Of a DNA stretch of 43,667 nucleotides, positions 18,607-27,552 are shown one piece after another. Below the pieces are notes generated by a model that had not been told where the DNA came from, did not search any database, and saw nothing but the letters and a program-made list of their open reading frames with translations. The DNA comes from CAZHFW01 sp964531675 (lineage in GTDB: Bacteria; Planctomycetota; Phycisphaerae; Phycisphaerales; UBA1924). How positions within the stretch are numbered: position 1 is the first letter of the stretch; the number at the start of each line of letters is the position of its first letter. A program made the translations under genes and the position numbers. The stretch spans positions 1 through 43,667 of the forward strand of contig CAZHFW010000028.1 in NCBI GenBank assembly GCA_964531675.1. The letters are read 5' to 3'.

Positions 18607-19941
18607 TCAGGATTGTGAAGAACCGCCTTCCGAGAACCCCGTCCGCGCCGTCAGCCCAGCCGCCGCTGCACACCCCGCGACGAACCCGCTCGCCCACGCC
18701 CACTGGAAGTTGTACCCGCCGATCCGCCCATCCACGTCGCAGATCTCGCCGCACAGAAAGAGCCCGGGCGTCACCCGCGACTCCATCGTTTCGAGCTTCA
18801 CCTCCGCCAGAGGCACGCCCCCCGCCGTCACCTCCGCAAACGTGAACCCGCGATCGCCCGTCACGGGCATCACCATGTCGCACATCGCCGTCGCCAGCGC
18901 CCGCCTCTTCTCGCGCGTCAGCGCATGCCCCGGCGTCGAAGGCTCCACGCCCACCGACGCGCACACCGCGCGCGACAACCGCTCGGGCATGAACCCGTTG
19001 CAATACCGCAGCACGCTCACGCCCCCGAGCTTCACGAGCTCCTGATCGAGCTGATCCGTCTGGCACGCCTTCCCCTCGCGCAGCGCCCACGCGATCCGCA
19101 GCTGCGCACCGGGATCGCCCGCCTTCGCCTCCGAATAGTGCCTCGACGCATCCAGCACCGCCGGCCCCGAAAGCCCGAAGTGCGTGCAAAGCGTCGATCC
19201 CACGAACTCCACAAGCTTCTTGCCGCTCCCCGCATGCACGCGGATCGCCGCCGGCACCGTCAGCCCGCTCAGCGAAGGCACAAACGACCTGCCCGCATCC
19301 AGAGTCAACGGCACCAGCGCCGGAAAAACCCGACTCGTCACCGAATGCCCGAGCGATCGTGCGATCTCCAGGCCTCGCCCATCCGACCCCGAACGAGGCA
19401 GCGCCATCCCACCCGTCGCCAGCACGATGCTCTTGGCAATCACCACAGGCCCGAGCGAATCGTCCCCTTCCGCAGCACCCTCACGCGTGATCACGAACCC
19501 CGCATCGCTCCGCTCCACGCCCGCAACGCGCCACGGATGCACGATCCTCGCCCCCGCGCCGCGCACCGCCCCGAGCAGCGCATCCAGCACCGTGTGCGCA
19601 TCGTCCGTCGTCGGAAAGAGCTTCCCCGTGTCCTCTCGCTTCAGCTCCACGCCAAGCTCGCGGAAGAACTCAACCGTCTGCGGCACATCAAACCGCCGGA
19701 GCACCTTCTTGATCGCGTTCCGACTCGATCCGTTGTACGACGACTCGTCCACCACATCGTGCGTGACATTGCACCGCCCGCCGCCCGCGACCAGGATCTT
19801 CGCCCCAAGTTTCCTGGCGCCATCCAAGGCGATCACGCCGGGCCTTTGCCCCTTCATGCTCCGCGCCGCCCACACCGACGCCATGAGCCCCGCCGCTCCG
19901 GCGCCGATCACCGCGATGTCCGTCTGGGCGGGCACGCTCAA
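18607..19941 (-). CDS. BaiN/HI0933-like FAD-dependent oxidoreductase
   Basis: 444 residues. N-terminal dinucleotide motif GAGAAGLMAS, the family block GAKILVAGGGRCNVTH, and the C-terminal GGVPLAEV...GLFLCGEICDVDGRIGGYNFQWAWASG typical of the HI0933/YhiN flavoproteins. The physiological reaction of this family is not settled. The start codon is TTG and overlaps the prfA stop by four bases (TTGA), so it is likely translated by coupling to prfA; a GTG two codons later is the alternative. Confidence 0.9.
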   Translation of the reverse strand: MSVPAQTDIAVIGAGAAGLMASVWAARSMKGQRPGVIALDGARKLGAKILVAGGGRCNVTHDVVDESSYNGSSRNAIKKVLRRFDVPQTVEFFRELGVELKREDTGKLFPTTDDAHTVLDALLGAVRGAGARIVHPWRVAGVERSDAGFVITREGAAEGDDSLGPVVIAKSIVLATGGMALPRSGSDGRGLEIARSLGHSVTSRVFPALVPLTLDAGRSFVPSLSGLTVPAAIRVHAGSGKKLVEFVGSTLCTHFGLSGPAVLDASRHYSEAKAGDPGAQLRIAWALREGKACQTDQLDQELVKLGGVSVLRYCNGFMPERLSRAVCASVGVEPSTPGHALTREKRRALATAMCDMVMPVTGDRGFTFAEVTAGGVPLAEVKLETMESRVTPGLFLCGEICDVDGRIGGYNFQWAWASGFVAGCAAAAGLTARTGFSEGGSSQS

Positions 19942-21035
19942 AGCTCCGCCAACCGCTGCGCAGTCTGCTGCTTGAGCAGATCCGCGAAGAGCTCGACCAT
20001 GTCGCCCGCCATCAGGTCCCGCAGCGAGTACTCCCCGGGAAGCCGCTCGTCGGCGACGATGCCTTCCTTCCAGCGGTACGTGCGGATCTTCTCCGAGCGC
20101 TCGCCGCCGCCGATCTGCGCGCTCCGCGCCGCCGACCGCGCCGCCGCCTGCTTCTGTCGCTCGATTTCGTACAGCTTCACCACCAGGAGCCTTCGCGCCC
20201 GCTCGCGATTCTGCTGCTGGCTCTTGCTCTCCTGCATCCGGATGATGATCCCCGTGGGCTTGTGCTTGAGCTGCACCGCCGTCGCGACCTTGTTCACGTT
20301 CTGCCCGCCTGGCCCCTGGCTCGTGGTCGCAAAGTCCTCGACGTCGTTGGCCCAGTCGATCTTCACATCGACGTTCTCAGGCTCGGGAAGAACCGCCACC
20401 GTCGCGGTGCTCGTGTGGATCCGCCCCTGCGTCTCCGTCGCCGGCACGCGCTTCACCGAGTGCACGCCCGCCTCGAACGCGAGCTCGCTCCACACGCCCT
20501 CGCCCTTCACGCTTACTGTCGCTGAGCGGATCCCTCCCACCGCCTGATCCACGCTCGCGTCCAGCACTTCAAGCGACCAGCCGCGCCGCGCCGCGTACTT
20601 CTGGTACATCTCCAGCAGATCCCGGCACCACAGCGCCGCCTCATCGCCACCCGTCCCGGCACGAAGCTCCAGGATCACCGAACCCACGCGTCGATCATCA
20701 CTCTGCACCAGCGACGCCTTGATCTGTTCGAGCAAGGCCTCCGCCGTCGATTCGAGCGTCGGGATCTCCGCCACCGCGAGCTGCGCAAGCTCGCGATCCT
20801 GCGTCTGATGCGCCGCCGCCCTGCACTCCTCAAGCTCGCGCAAGATCGCCCGCAGCCTGCGGTAGTCCGACACCAGCGGACCGATCGCCGCCTTCTTGAT
20901 CGAGAGATCCCGCGCCTTGCGATGATCCGACGAAACCGCCGGATCATTCAGCGACGCATCGATGTCCGCGACCTCCTGGGCCATCGCGTCGAGCTTGGCT
21001 TCCAGAGGCTTGGGAATGTCGCTCACGCTGGGCAT
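19938..21035 (-). CDS. prfA: Peptide chain release factor 1
   Basis: 365 residues from MPSVSDIPKPLEAK. Terminates translation at UAA and UAG. It has the RF1-type codon-recognition tripeptide PAT (RVPATETQGRIHTS) and the catalytic GGQ loop (TSQGPGGQNVNKVATAV). The N-terminal helical domain 1 and the LELRAGTGGDEAALW block are intact. No RF2-type frameshift site is seen or expected. An open frame extends to 21101 but lacks family similarity. Confidence 0.95.
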   Translation of the reverse strand: MPSVSDIPKPLEAKLDAMAQEVADIDASLNDPAVSSDHRKARDLSIKKAAIGPLVSDYRRLRAILRELEECRAAAHQTQDRELAQLAVAEIPTLESTAEALLEQIKASLVQSDDRRVGSVILELRAGTGGDEAALWCRDLLEMYQKYAARRGWSLEVLDASVDQAVGGIRSATVSVKGEGVWSELAFEAGVHSVKRVPATETQGRIHTSTATVAVLPEPENVDVKIDWANDVEDFATTSQGPGGQNVNKVATAVQLKHKPTGIIIRMQESKSQQQNRERARRLLVVKLYEIERQKQAAARSAARSAQIGGGERSEKIRTYRWKEGIVADERLPGEYSLRDLMAGDMVELFADLLKQQTAQRLAEL

Positions 21036-21504
21036 CGGCCCATGGTAGGAACCCCCAGGGTTGCCCCGCCGCCCTGAACTCATCTCACGCCGGGAACACA
21101 ACCAGCCCGCACGCGTCTACTGACGCCAGGTCACAGCGTGTCCGTTCACCGACCCATCTCGGGAGGGCCAGCGTGGATTCGTCGGAGATGATGATCGTGA
21201 TCAGTCCGGCTGCGGACGCCTCCACCTTCATCACGCGCGCATGCTCGTGCCACGCCGCTCCGAGCGCCACCACCACCTGGCTCGCCCCGCTCCCAGTCAT
21301 CAAGAAGCCTTCGACGATGACCAGCGCCGAGAGCCCGAGGCCTCGCCTCCGCCCAAGCCCAAACCCAGGCCCAGGCCTTCTCGCCCGCTCTCCGCAACCC
21401 TCGATCCAGCGCCTTGGGACCGCCCGAACGCCCTCCCACCAGTCGGGCGATATCATCGCACCCTTCACGCGGGCGCCCAGGACCCGCCGGAGCTTCACAC
21501 AAGC
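21036..21504. other. 469-bp gap between divergent prfA and the ABC exporter operon
   Basis: It contains one weak small reading frame on the minus strand (21085-21300, listed separately) and a C/A-rich low-complexity stretch of CCCAAG/CCCAGG hexamers around 21352-21378. No convincing promoter, terminator or RNA structure was recognised by eye. Confidence 0.5.
21085..21300 (-). CDS. Possible small protein, unknown
   Basis: 71 residues starting MTGSGASQVVVALGAAWHEH. The mix of residues (hydrophobic patches VVVALGAAW and GLITIIISD alternating with charges) looks more protein-like than the surrounding antisense frames, and it sits in a gap with no other gene. No homology is recognised and no strong ribosome-binding site is seen; the frame may extend further upstream. 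Treat as a candidate only. Confidence 0.3.
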   Translation of the reverse strand: MTGSGASQVVVALGAAWHEHARVMKVEASAAGLITIIISDESTLALPRWVGERTRCDLASVDACGLVVFPA

Positions 21505-22480
<976 letters not shown>

Positions 22481-22488
<8 letters not shown>

Positions 22489-23866
22489 GGTGCTCCTGGT
22501 CGCCTGGCGCGACTTCAAAGCCGTCGTCTTCACCAAGGGCTTCGCCTTCAGCGTCGTCTTCCCGCCGTTCCTCATGCTCGGCGCGTTCGTGCTCATGCCC
22601 CTCCTGATGAACAAGGCGACCCCGTCGGTCAAGGGCCACCTGGCCCTCCGCGACGAGACCGGGCAGGTCGCGCCCATCATCGAGAAGGCCTTCTCCACCG
22701 AAGAACAAGCCAAGCGACAGGCCGCCAAGATCGAGAAAGGCATGGCCCAGGCCCAGCAGATGGGCGTGGTCTCAGGCCAGCAGATGGAAGCCGCCAAGAT
22801 GGCCGCCGCCGCCGCGACCGGCACCCGGGACATCGGCGTCCGCGTCCTCAAGCCCGACGCCGACATCGAGGCCCAGAAGCAGGCCATCTCCAAGGTCGAT
22901 GGCAAATCCGACAAGAACACCTCCGACACCCCCCTGGCGCTGGCCATCATCGCGCCGGACTCTCTCCAGAGGTCCGATGGCAAGTTCGGCGAATACCAGC
23001 TGCTGGTGGCCCCCAAGCTCGACCCCGAAGTCCAGGAGGACATGACCGACCAGCTCTCCAAGGCCATCGTCGACGCCCGCCTCGCCCAGGCCGGCATCAA
23101 GGTCGATCAGGTCCGCGACCTCATGGAACGCCCCAAGGCGGTCGCCAAGACCGTCACCGCCGAGGGTGAGCGCAAGACCTCCACCGCCGCCGCGATGCTC
23201 GTCCCCTTCGGCTTCCTCATGCTCCTCTGGATCAGCGTCTTCAGCGCAGGCCAGTACCTCCTGACGTCCACCGTCGAGGAGAAGTCCACCCGCGTCATGG
23301 AGATCCTCCTCAGCGCCCTCTCCCCCATGCAGCTCATGGTGGGCAAGGTCCTCGGAGGCATGGGCGTCGGCCTGCTCATCCTGGTCGCCTACACCACCAT
23401 GGGAGGCGGCGCTCTGGTCGCCTTCAAGATGGGCCACCTGCTCGACCCCGCGACCATCATCTACTTCATCATCTTCTTCATCATCGCCTTCTTCCTGATC
23501 GCCTCCATGATGGCCGCCATCGGCAGCGCCGTGAACGAGATGCGCGAAGCCCAGGCCCTCATGAGCCCCGTCATGATCGTCCTGATCATCCCCATGATGC
23601 TCTGGATGCCCATCATGCGGAACCCCAACTCCACCTTCGCAACCGTCGTCTCCTTCATCCCGCCCATCAACCCCTTCGTGATGGTCCTGAGGCTCTCAGG
23701 CTCCGAGAAGATCCCCCACTGGCAGGTCTTCGTCTCCATCGGCGTCGGCGCCATCGCCGCTGTCTTCGCCGCCTGGGCCGCCGGCAAGATCTTCCGCATC
23801 GGCGTCCTGATGTACGGCAAGCCCCCGAACCTTCCCACCCTCATCCGCTGGATCCGGATGGCCTGA
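22481..23866 (+). CDS. ABC-2-type exporter permease (NatB-like)
   Basis: 461 residues. One N-terminal membrane helix (FAFSVVFPPFLMLGAFVLMPLL), a large extracytoplasmic domain of about 200 residues rich in Gln and Lys, then about five C-terminal membrane helices (MLVPFGFLMLLWISVFSAG onward), as in NatB-type sodium or drug exporters. Substrate unknown. Its stop TGA and the next gene's ATG share one base (TGATG), giving tight coupling. Confidence 0.9.
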
Positions 23867-24660
23867 TGCCCGCTCCCAAGCGCGCCAACCCTCGCCTCCC
23901 CGATCGCTTCGATCTCTACGAACTCGCGGTCACCGCGCCCATCCCCACCGCCCGCTTCCTCCGCGCCGTCCACGCCCGCAACCCCGTCACCCTCCGCGAA
24001 GACTTCTCAGGCACCGGCGCACTCTGCCGAGGCTGGACCGCGCTCGCGCCCGATTTGCACGCCATCGCGGTCGACGCCGACCCCAAGCCTCTGGCCAGAC
24101 TCAAATCCGCGCCCCGCATCCGCGCGGTGCGCAAGGACGTCCTCAAGGCCCGCGACAAGGCCGACGTCATCGCCGCCACCAACTTCCCCGTCGGATACTG
24201 GCACACCCGCGACGCCCTCGTCGCCTACCTCAAACACGCCCGCGCCTGCCTCAACCCCCGCGGCGTCTTCGTCTGCGACATCTATGGCGGGGCCGACGCC
24301 TTCACCGCCCCCCGCACCTCCACGCGCTCCCTTCGCACACCCCAAGGCCACCGCGTCCGCTACACCTTCGAACAGCTCTCCGCCGACGCCGCCACCGGTC
24401 GCGTCCTCGACGCCCTCCACTTTGAAATCAAAGCCGGAGCCCGCACCGTCAAGCTGCGCGACGCCTTCGTCTACGACTGGCGTCTCTGGTCCATCCCCGA
24501 ACTCACCGACGCCATGCACGACGCCGGCTTCCGCACCGTCGAGGTCTACGACCGCCTCGGCGACGCCATGGACCAGGACGGCAACGTCTACGTCTCCCCC
24601 CTCACCCTCGACGACCGCCTCGACGACAACTACGTCGTCTACCTCGCCGCCCGCAAGTAA
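23866..24660 (+). CDS. Class I SAM-dependent methyltransferase (paralogue A)
   Basis: 264 residues. A Rossmann-type core is suggested by TLREDFSGTGALCRGW, IAVDADPKPLARL and DVIAATNFPVGYWHTRDALVAYLKHARACLNPRGVFVCDIYGG. The C-terminal half has KLRDAFVYDWRLWSIPELTDAMHDAGF. This is clearly paralogous to the product of the gene at 36222-37079. The substrate is unknown. It is translationally coupled to the exporter permease upstream. Confidence 0.85.
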   Translation: MPAPKRANPRLPDRFDLYELAVTAPIPTARFLRAVHARNPVTLREDFSGTGALCRGWTALAPDLHAIAVDADPKPLARLKSAPRIRAVRKDVLKARDKADVIAATNFPVGYWHTRDALVAYLKHARACLNPRGVFVCDIYGGADAFTAPRTSTRSLRTPQGHRVRYTFEQLSADAATGRVLDALHFEIKAGARTVKLRDAFVYDWRLWSIPELTDAMHDAGFRTVEVYDRLGDAMDQDGNVYVSPLTLDDRLDDNYVVYLAARK

Positions 24661-24762
24661 CCACGCGAGCCGGGGCGTCCCGCCCCGGTGCCTTCTCCCC
24701 GCCACCACAAGCCAATGCACACCCCACCCACGCCGTCCTGCGGGGCTAAACTCCACCCACAA

Positions 24763-24847
24763 GCCGGAATGGCGGAATTGGCAGACGCGACGGATTCAAA
24801 ATCCGTTTCCCTTTAAAGGAGTGTGGGTTCAAGTCCCTCTTCCGGCA
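24763..24847 (+). tRNA. tRNA-Leu (anticodon CAA)
   Basis: 85-nt class II tRNA with acceptor GCCGGAA/TTCCGGC, anticodon loop TTCAAAA (anticodon CAA), a long variable arm and discriminator A. No CCA encoded. A TAAACT sequence at 24747-24752 could be its -10 box; no good -35 is seen. A strong terminator follows. Confidence 0.95.
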
Positions 24848-24855
24848 CTTCAGAG

Positions 24856-24885
24856 CCCCTTGCGCAAGCAAGGGGTTTCTTTTTT
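24856..24885 (+). terminator. Rho-independent terminator of tRNA-Leu
   Basis: Perfect 8-bp stem CCCCTTGC/GCAAGGGG with a 4-nt loop, followed by a T-rich run (24876-24885), 8 nt after the tRNA. Confidence 0.92.
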
Positions 24886-24935
24886 CATCATCCGGAATCC
24901 GGTGCCCGGCCCTCGCGACGACTCCCGTTGCTCGA

Positions 24936-24954
24936 GCAAGGGGTTCCTTGTTTT
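24936..24954 (+). terminator. Degenerate second copy of the terminator
   Basis: GCAAGGGGTTCCTTGTTTT resembles the end of the terminator at 24868-24885 and can still form a CAAGG/CCTTG hairpin followed by TTTT. It may act as a weak back-up terminator in front of the convergent hisD gene. Confidence 0.45.
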
Positions 24955-24967
24955 CCGACCACCCAGA

Positions 24968-26233
24968 TCACCGCCCGCTCCGCCATTCCGCGCTGCGTGC
25001 ATGGGCCTCAAGCCCCTCCATCCGCGCCAGCGCCGCGGCGTCCCCGACCAATCTCGCTGGCTGATCCACCCGAAGCCACGTCCGCACGTTCACGAACGTG
25101 AAGACGGAGAGCCCGCTGAACGCCCGCGCCGTCCCGCCCGTCGGAAGCGTGTGATTGGGCCCCGCGCCGTAATCGCCCATCGCCTCCGCCGACCCCGCCC
25201 CGATGAACACCGCGCCATAGTTCCGCGCCCGCGCCGCCACACCCTCCGCCTGCCTCATGATGACCTGCAGGTGCTCCGGCGCCAGCCGATCGCAAACCCA
25301 AAGCCCTTCCTCGACGTCCTTCACGACCACCGCAAACCCGTTGGCCAGCGCCGCCCGCGCCGTCGATGCCGTGGGAAGCGTGCCAAGCTGCCGCTCGAGT
25401 TCCGCCTCGACCAGACCGGGGAGCTTCGCATCGGTCGTCACCAGAATCGCGCACGCGTCCGGATCATGCTCCGCCTGCGCCAGCATGTCCGCCGCCACCA
25501 TCCCCGCCGGTGCGCTCTCGTCCGCGAACACCACCAGTTCCGAAGGCCCCGCGAGCATGTCGATCCGGGTGGTCCCCGCGATCCACTGCTTCGCGGCCGT
25601 CACATACCGGTTCCCAGGCCCGCAGATCACATCGCAAGGCCCGACACCCTCGAGCCCCGCGCCGCCAAGCGCCATCGCCGCGATCGCCTGCGCCCCGCCC
25701 ACGCACAGCAGCGCATCCGCCCCCGCAATCGCCGCCGCCGCCAGCGTTGCCAGCGTGGGCTTGGGCGACGCCGCCACCACGTGCTTCACGCCCGCAGCCT
25801 TCGCCGTCACCACCGTCATCAGCGCCGTCGAAGGCAAGGGAAAGCGCCCCCCGGGCACATAGCACCCCGCCCGCTCCACCGGCACAACCCGATGCCCCGC
25901 CCGTCCGCCATCCACCGGCATGTCCACCGCCAGCAGCGCCGACCGCTGCGCCACCGCGAACTTCCGGATCCGCTCCGCCGACCGCTCGAGCACACCCCGC
26001 GACGCCTTGTCGAGCCGCGCCACCGCCTCATCAAGCTCAGGCCGCTCGATCACCAGCGCCCGACCACGCTCCAGGTCCCCGAACCGCTCCGCATGCTCAC
26101 GCACCGCATCGCCCCCGCGCGTGCGCACATCCTCCACGATCGCGCCCGCCGCCTCCAGCGTCGGCCGATCCACCGCCGAACGCTGCAAGCTCCCGACCTC
26201 CGCCGCTGTCTTCCGCTTCAAGTGCCCGATCAT
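24968..26233 (-). CDS. hisD: Histidinol dehydrogenase
   Basis: 421 residues, last gene of the histidine operon; oxidises histidinol to histidine in two NAD-dependent steps. Diagnostic blocks: RAGCYVPGGRFPLPSTALM, VGGAQAIAAMALG, GPGNRYVTAAKQ, and DMLAGPSELVVFAD. The zinc ligand region AEHDPDACAILVT and catalytic GDYGAGPNHTLPTGGTAR are intact. Start overlaps the hisAIE stop (ATGA). Confidence 0.96.
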   Translation of the reverse strand: MIGHLKRKTAAEVGSLQRSAVDRPTLEAAGAIVEDVRTRGGDAVREHAERFGDLERGRALVIERPELDEAVARLDKASRGVLERSAERIRKFAVAQRSALLAVDMPVDGGRAGHRVVPVERAGCYVPGGRFPLPSTALMTVVTAKAAGVKHVVAASPKPTLATLAAAAIAGADALLCVGGAQAIAAMALGGAGLEGVGPCDVICGPGNRYVTAAKQWIAGTTRIDMLAGPSELVVFADESAPAGMVAADMLAQAEHDPDACAILVTTDAKLPGLVEAELERQLGTLPTASTARAALANGFAVVVKDVEEGLWVCDRLAPEHLQVIMRQAEGVAARARNYGAVFIGAGSAEAMGDYGAGPNHTLPTGGTARAFSGLSVFTFVNVRTWLRVDQPARLVGDAAALARMEGLEAHARSAEWRSGR

Positions 26234-27552
26234 CGCCCCGCCCCCTTTCCATCACCCGCCCCGCCAGATCCCAAAGCCCCGGGCTTGGCATCCCCCTTCC
26301 GCCGCGTCACCTTCAGCGCCCGACGATCCAGGATCTTCTCGATCTCGTCAAGCCCAACCCCATGCCGCGCCGCATTCACCAGCGCGAAGTAAATCACATC
26401 CGCAGCTTCCTGCGCCGCGTTCTCCGCACCCGGCGCCGCCGCAAGCTCCTCAGCCTCCTCACGAAGCTTGGCCTTGGCCAGCTCCGCATCATCGAAGAGC
26501 CTCCGCGTGTACGACCCCGCGGGCGCCGTCGCACGCCGCTCCCGGATCGTCGCGTCCAGCGCCGCCACCCCGCCGATCGTCGCCGGCACAAACCGCTCAA
26601 AGCACGTCCGTGTCCCCTCATGGCAGAACCCGCGACCATGCTGCCGCACCACGAACCGCAGCGCGTCGCGATCACAGTCCAGGTCAATCCGCAGCAGCTC
26701 CTGCGTATCGCCGCTGCTCTCGCCCTTGATCCACAACCCTCCACGCGAGCGCGAGAAATACACCCCACGCCGCAACCGCACCGCTTCCTTCAGACTCTCC
26801 AGGCTCGAGTATGCAAGCCCCAGCGCCACGCCCCGCTCATCCACCACCACCGTCGGATAAAGCCCATCAGGCCGATCCGTCCGCAGCGGCGCCGCGATCG
26901 CCTCCGCAAGCGAAAACCTGCCGGTGTAGAGCCCCATGCCCACCTGCGCATCCACACCCAGCGCATCCACCGCCGCAATCTCCGCCGCCGTCGCGACCCC
27001 GCCCGCGATCGTCAATCTCGCGTCCCCCGCCGCTTCCTTGAGCCGCTTCACGTCATCCAGATCGATCCCCACCATCCGGCCTTCGCGCTCGACGAACGTC
27101 ACCAGGAACCCGCCCACGAACTCGCGAAGCTCGCGCATCCGCTCCACCACGTTCCGACCCGTCCCCGCGCGCCAACCCTCCACCACCACCTCGCCATGCA
27201 CCGCGTCCAGCGCCGCGATCACGCGCTCACGCGGCAGCTGCTCCAGGATCTCCCGCCGCGCCGCGGTCCCCAGAATCACCTTCGCCGCCCCCGCGTCAAG
27301 CCAGCGGATCGCACTCTCCACATCACGGATCCCGCCTCCCACCCGGCACGGCGCCATCCCGAGCAAAGGCTCGATCAACCCCTGATTCGACCCCTTCGAC
27401 AGGGCCCGATCCAGATCAATCACCGCCACCTCGCCCGCCAGCCTGAACTGCTCCAGGATCGGCTTCGGATCCCCCGCATCCAGCGCCTTCTCGCGACCGC
27501 CCACGAGCTGCACCGTCTGCCCATCCATCAGATCGATCGAAGGAATGATCAC
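26230..27552 (-). CDS. hisAIE: Trifunctional HisA-HisI-HisE fusion
   Basis: 440 residues with three enzymes in one chain. Residues 1-~225 are HisA, the ProFAR isomerase TIM barrel, with acidic residues in SIDLMDG and VIAALDAVHG. Residues ~226-320 are HisI, phosphoribosyl-AMP cyclohydrolase: YFSRSRGGLWIKGESSGDTQ, the metal-binding DLDCDRD, and FCHEGTRTCF with its cysteines. Residues ~326-420 are HisE, phosphoribosyl-ATP pyrophosphatase: KLREEAEELAAA...QEAADVIYFALV. They cover steps 2, 3 and 4 of the pathway. HisIE fusions are common; HisA joined at the front is unusual. Both gene junctions are ATGA overlaps. Confidence 0.93.
   Translation of the reverse strand: MIIPSIDLMDGQTVQLVGGREKALDAGDPKPILEQFRLAGEVAVIDLDRALSKGSNQGLIEPLLGMAPCRVGGGIRDVESAIRWLDAGAAKVILGTAARREILEQLPRERVIAALDAVHGEVVVEGWRAGTGRNVVERMRELREFVGGFLVTFVEREGRMVGIDLDDVKRLKEAAGDARLTIAGGVATAAEIAAVDALGVDAQVGMGLYTGRFSLAEAIAAPLRTDRPDGLYPTVVVDERGVALGLAYSSLESLKEAVRLRRGVYFSRSRGGLWIKGESSGDTQELLRIDLDCDRDALRFVVRQHGRGFCHEGTRTCFERFVPATIGGVAALDATIRERRATAPAGSYTRRLFDDAELAKAKLREEAEELAAAPGAENAAQEAADVIYFALVNAARHGVGLDEIEKILDRRALKVTRRKGDAKPGALGSGGAGDGKGAGR

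Noticed and set aside
24284..26392. 702-codon open frame on the plus strand running through tRNA-Leu
   Set aside because: It crosses a tRNA gene and its terminator and is antisense to hisD; a shadow frame.
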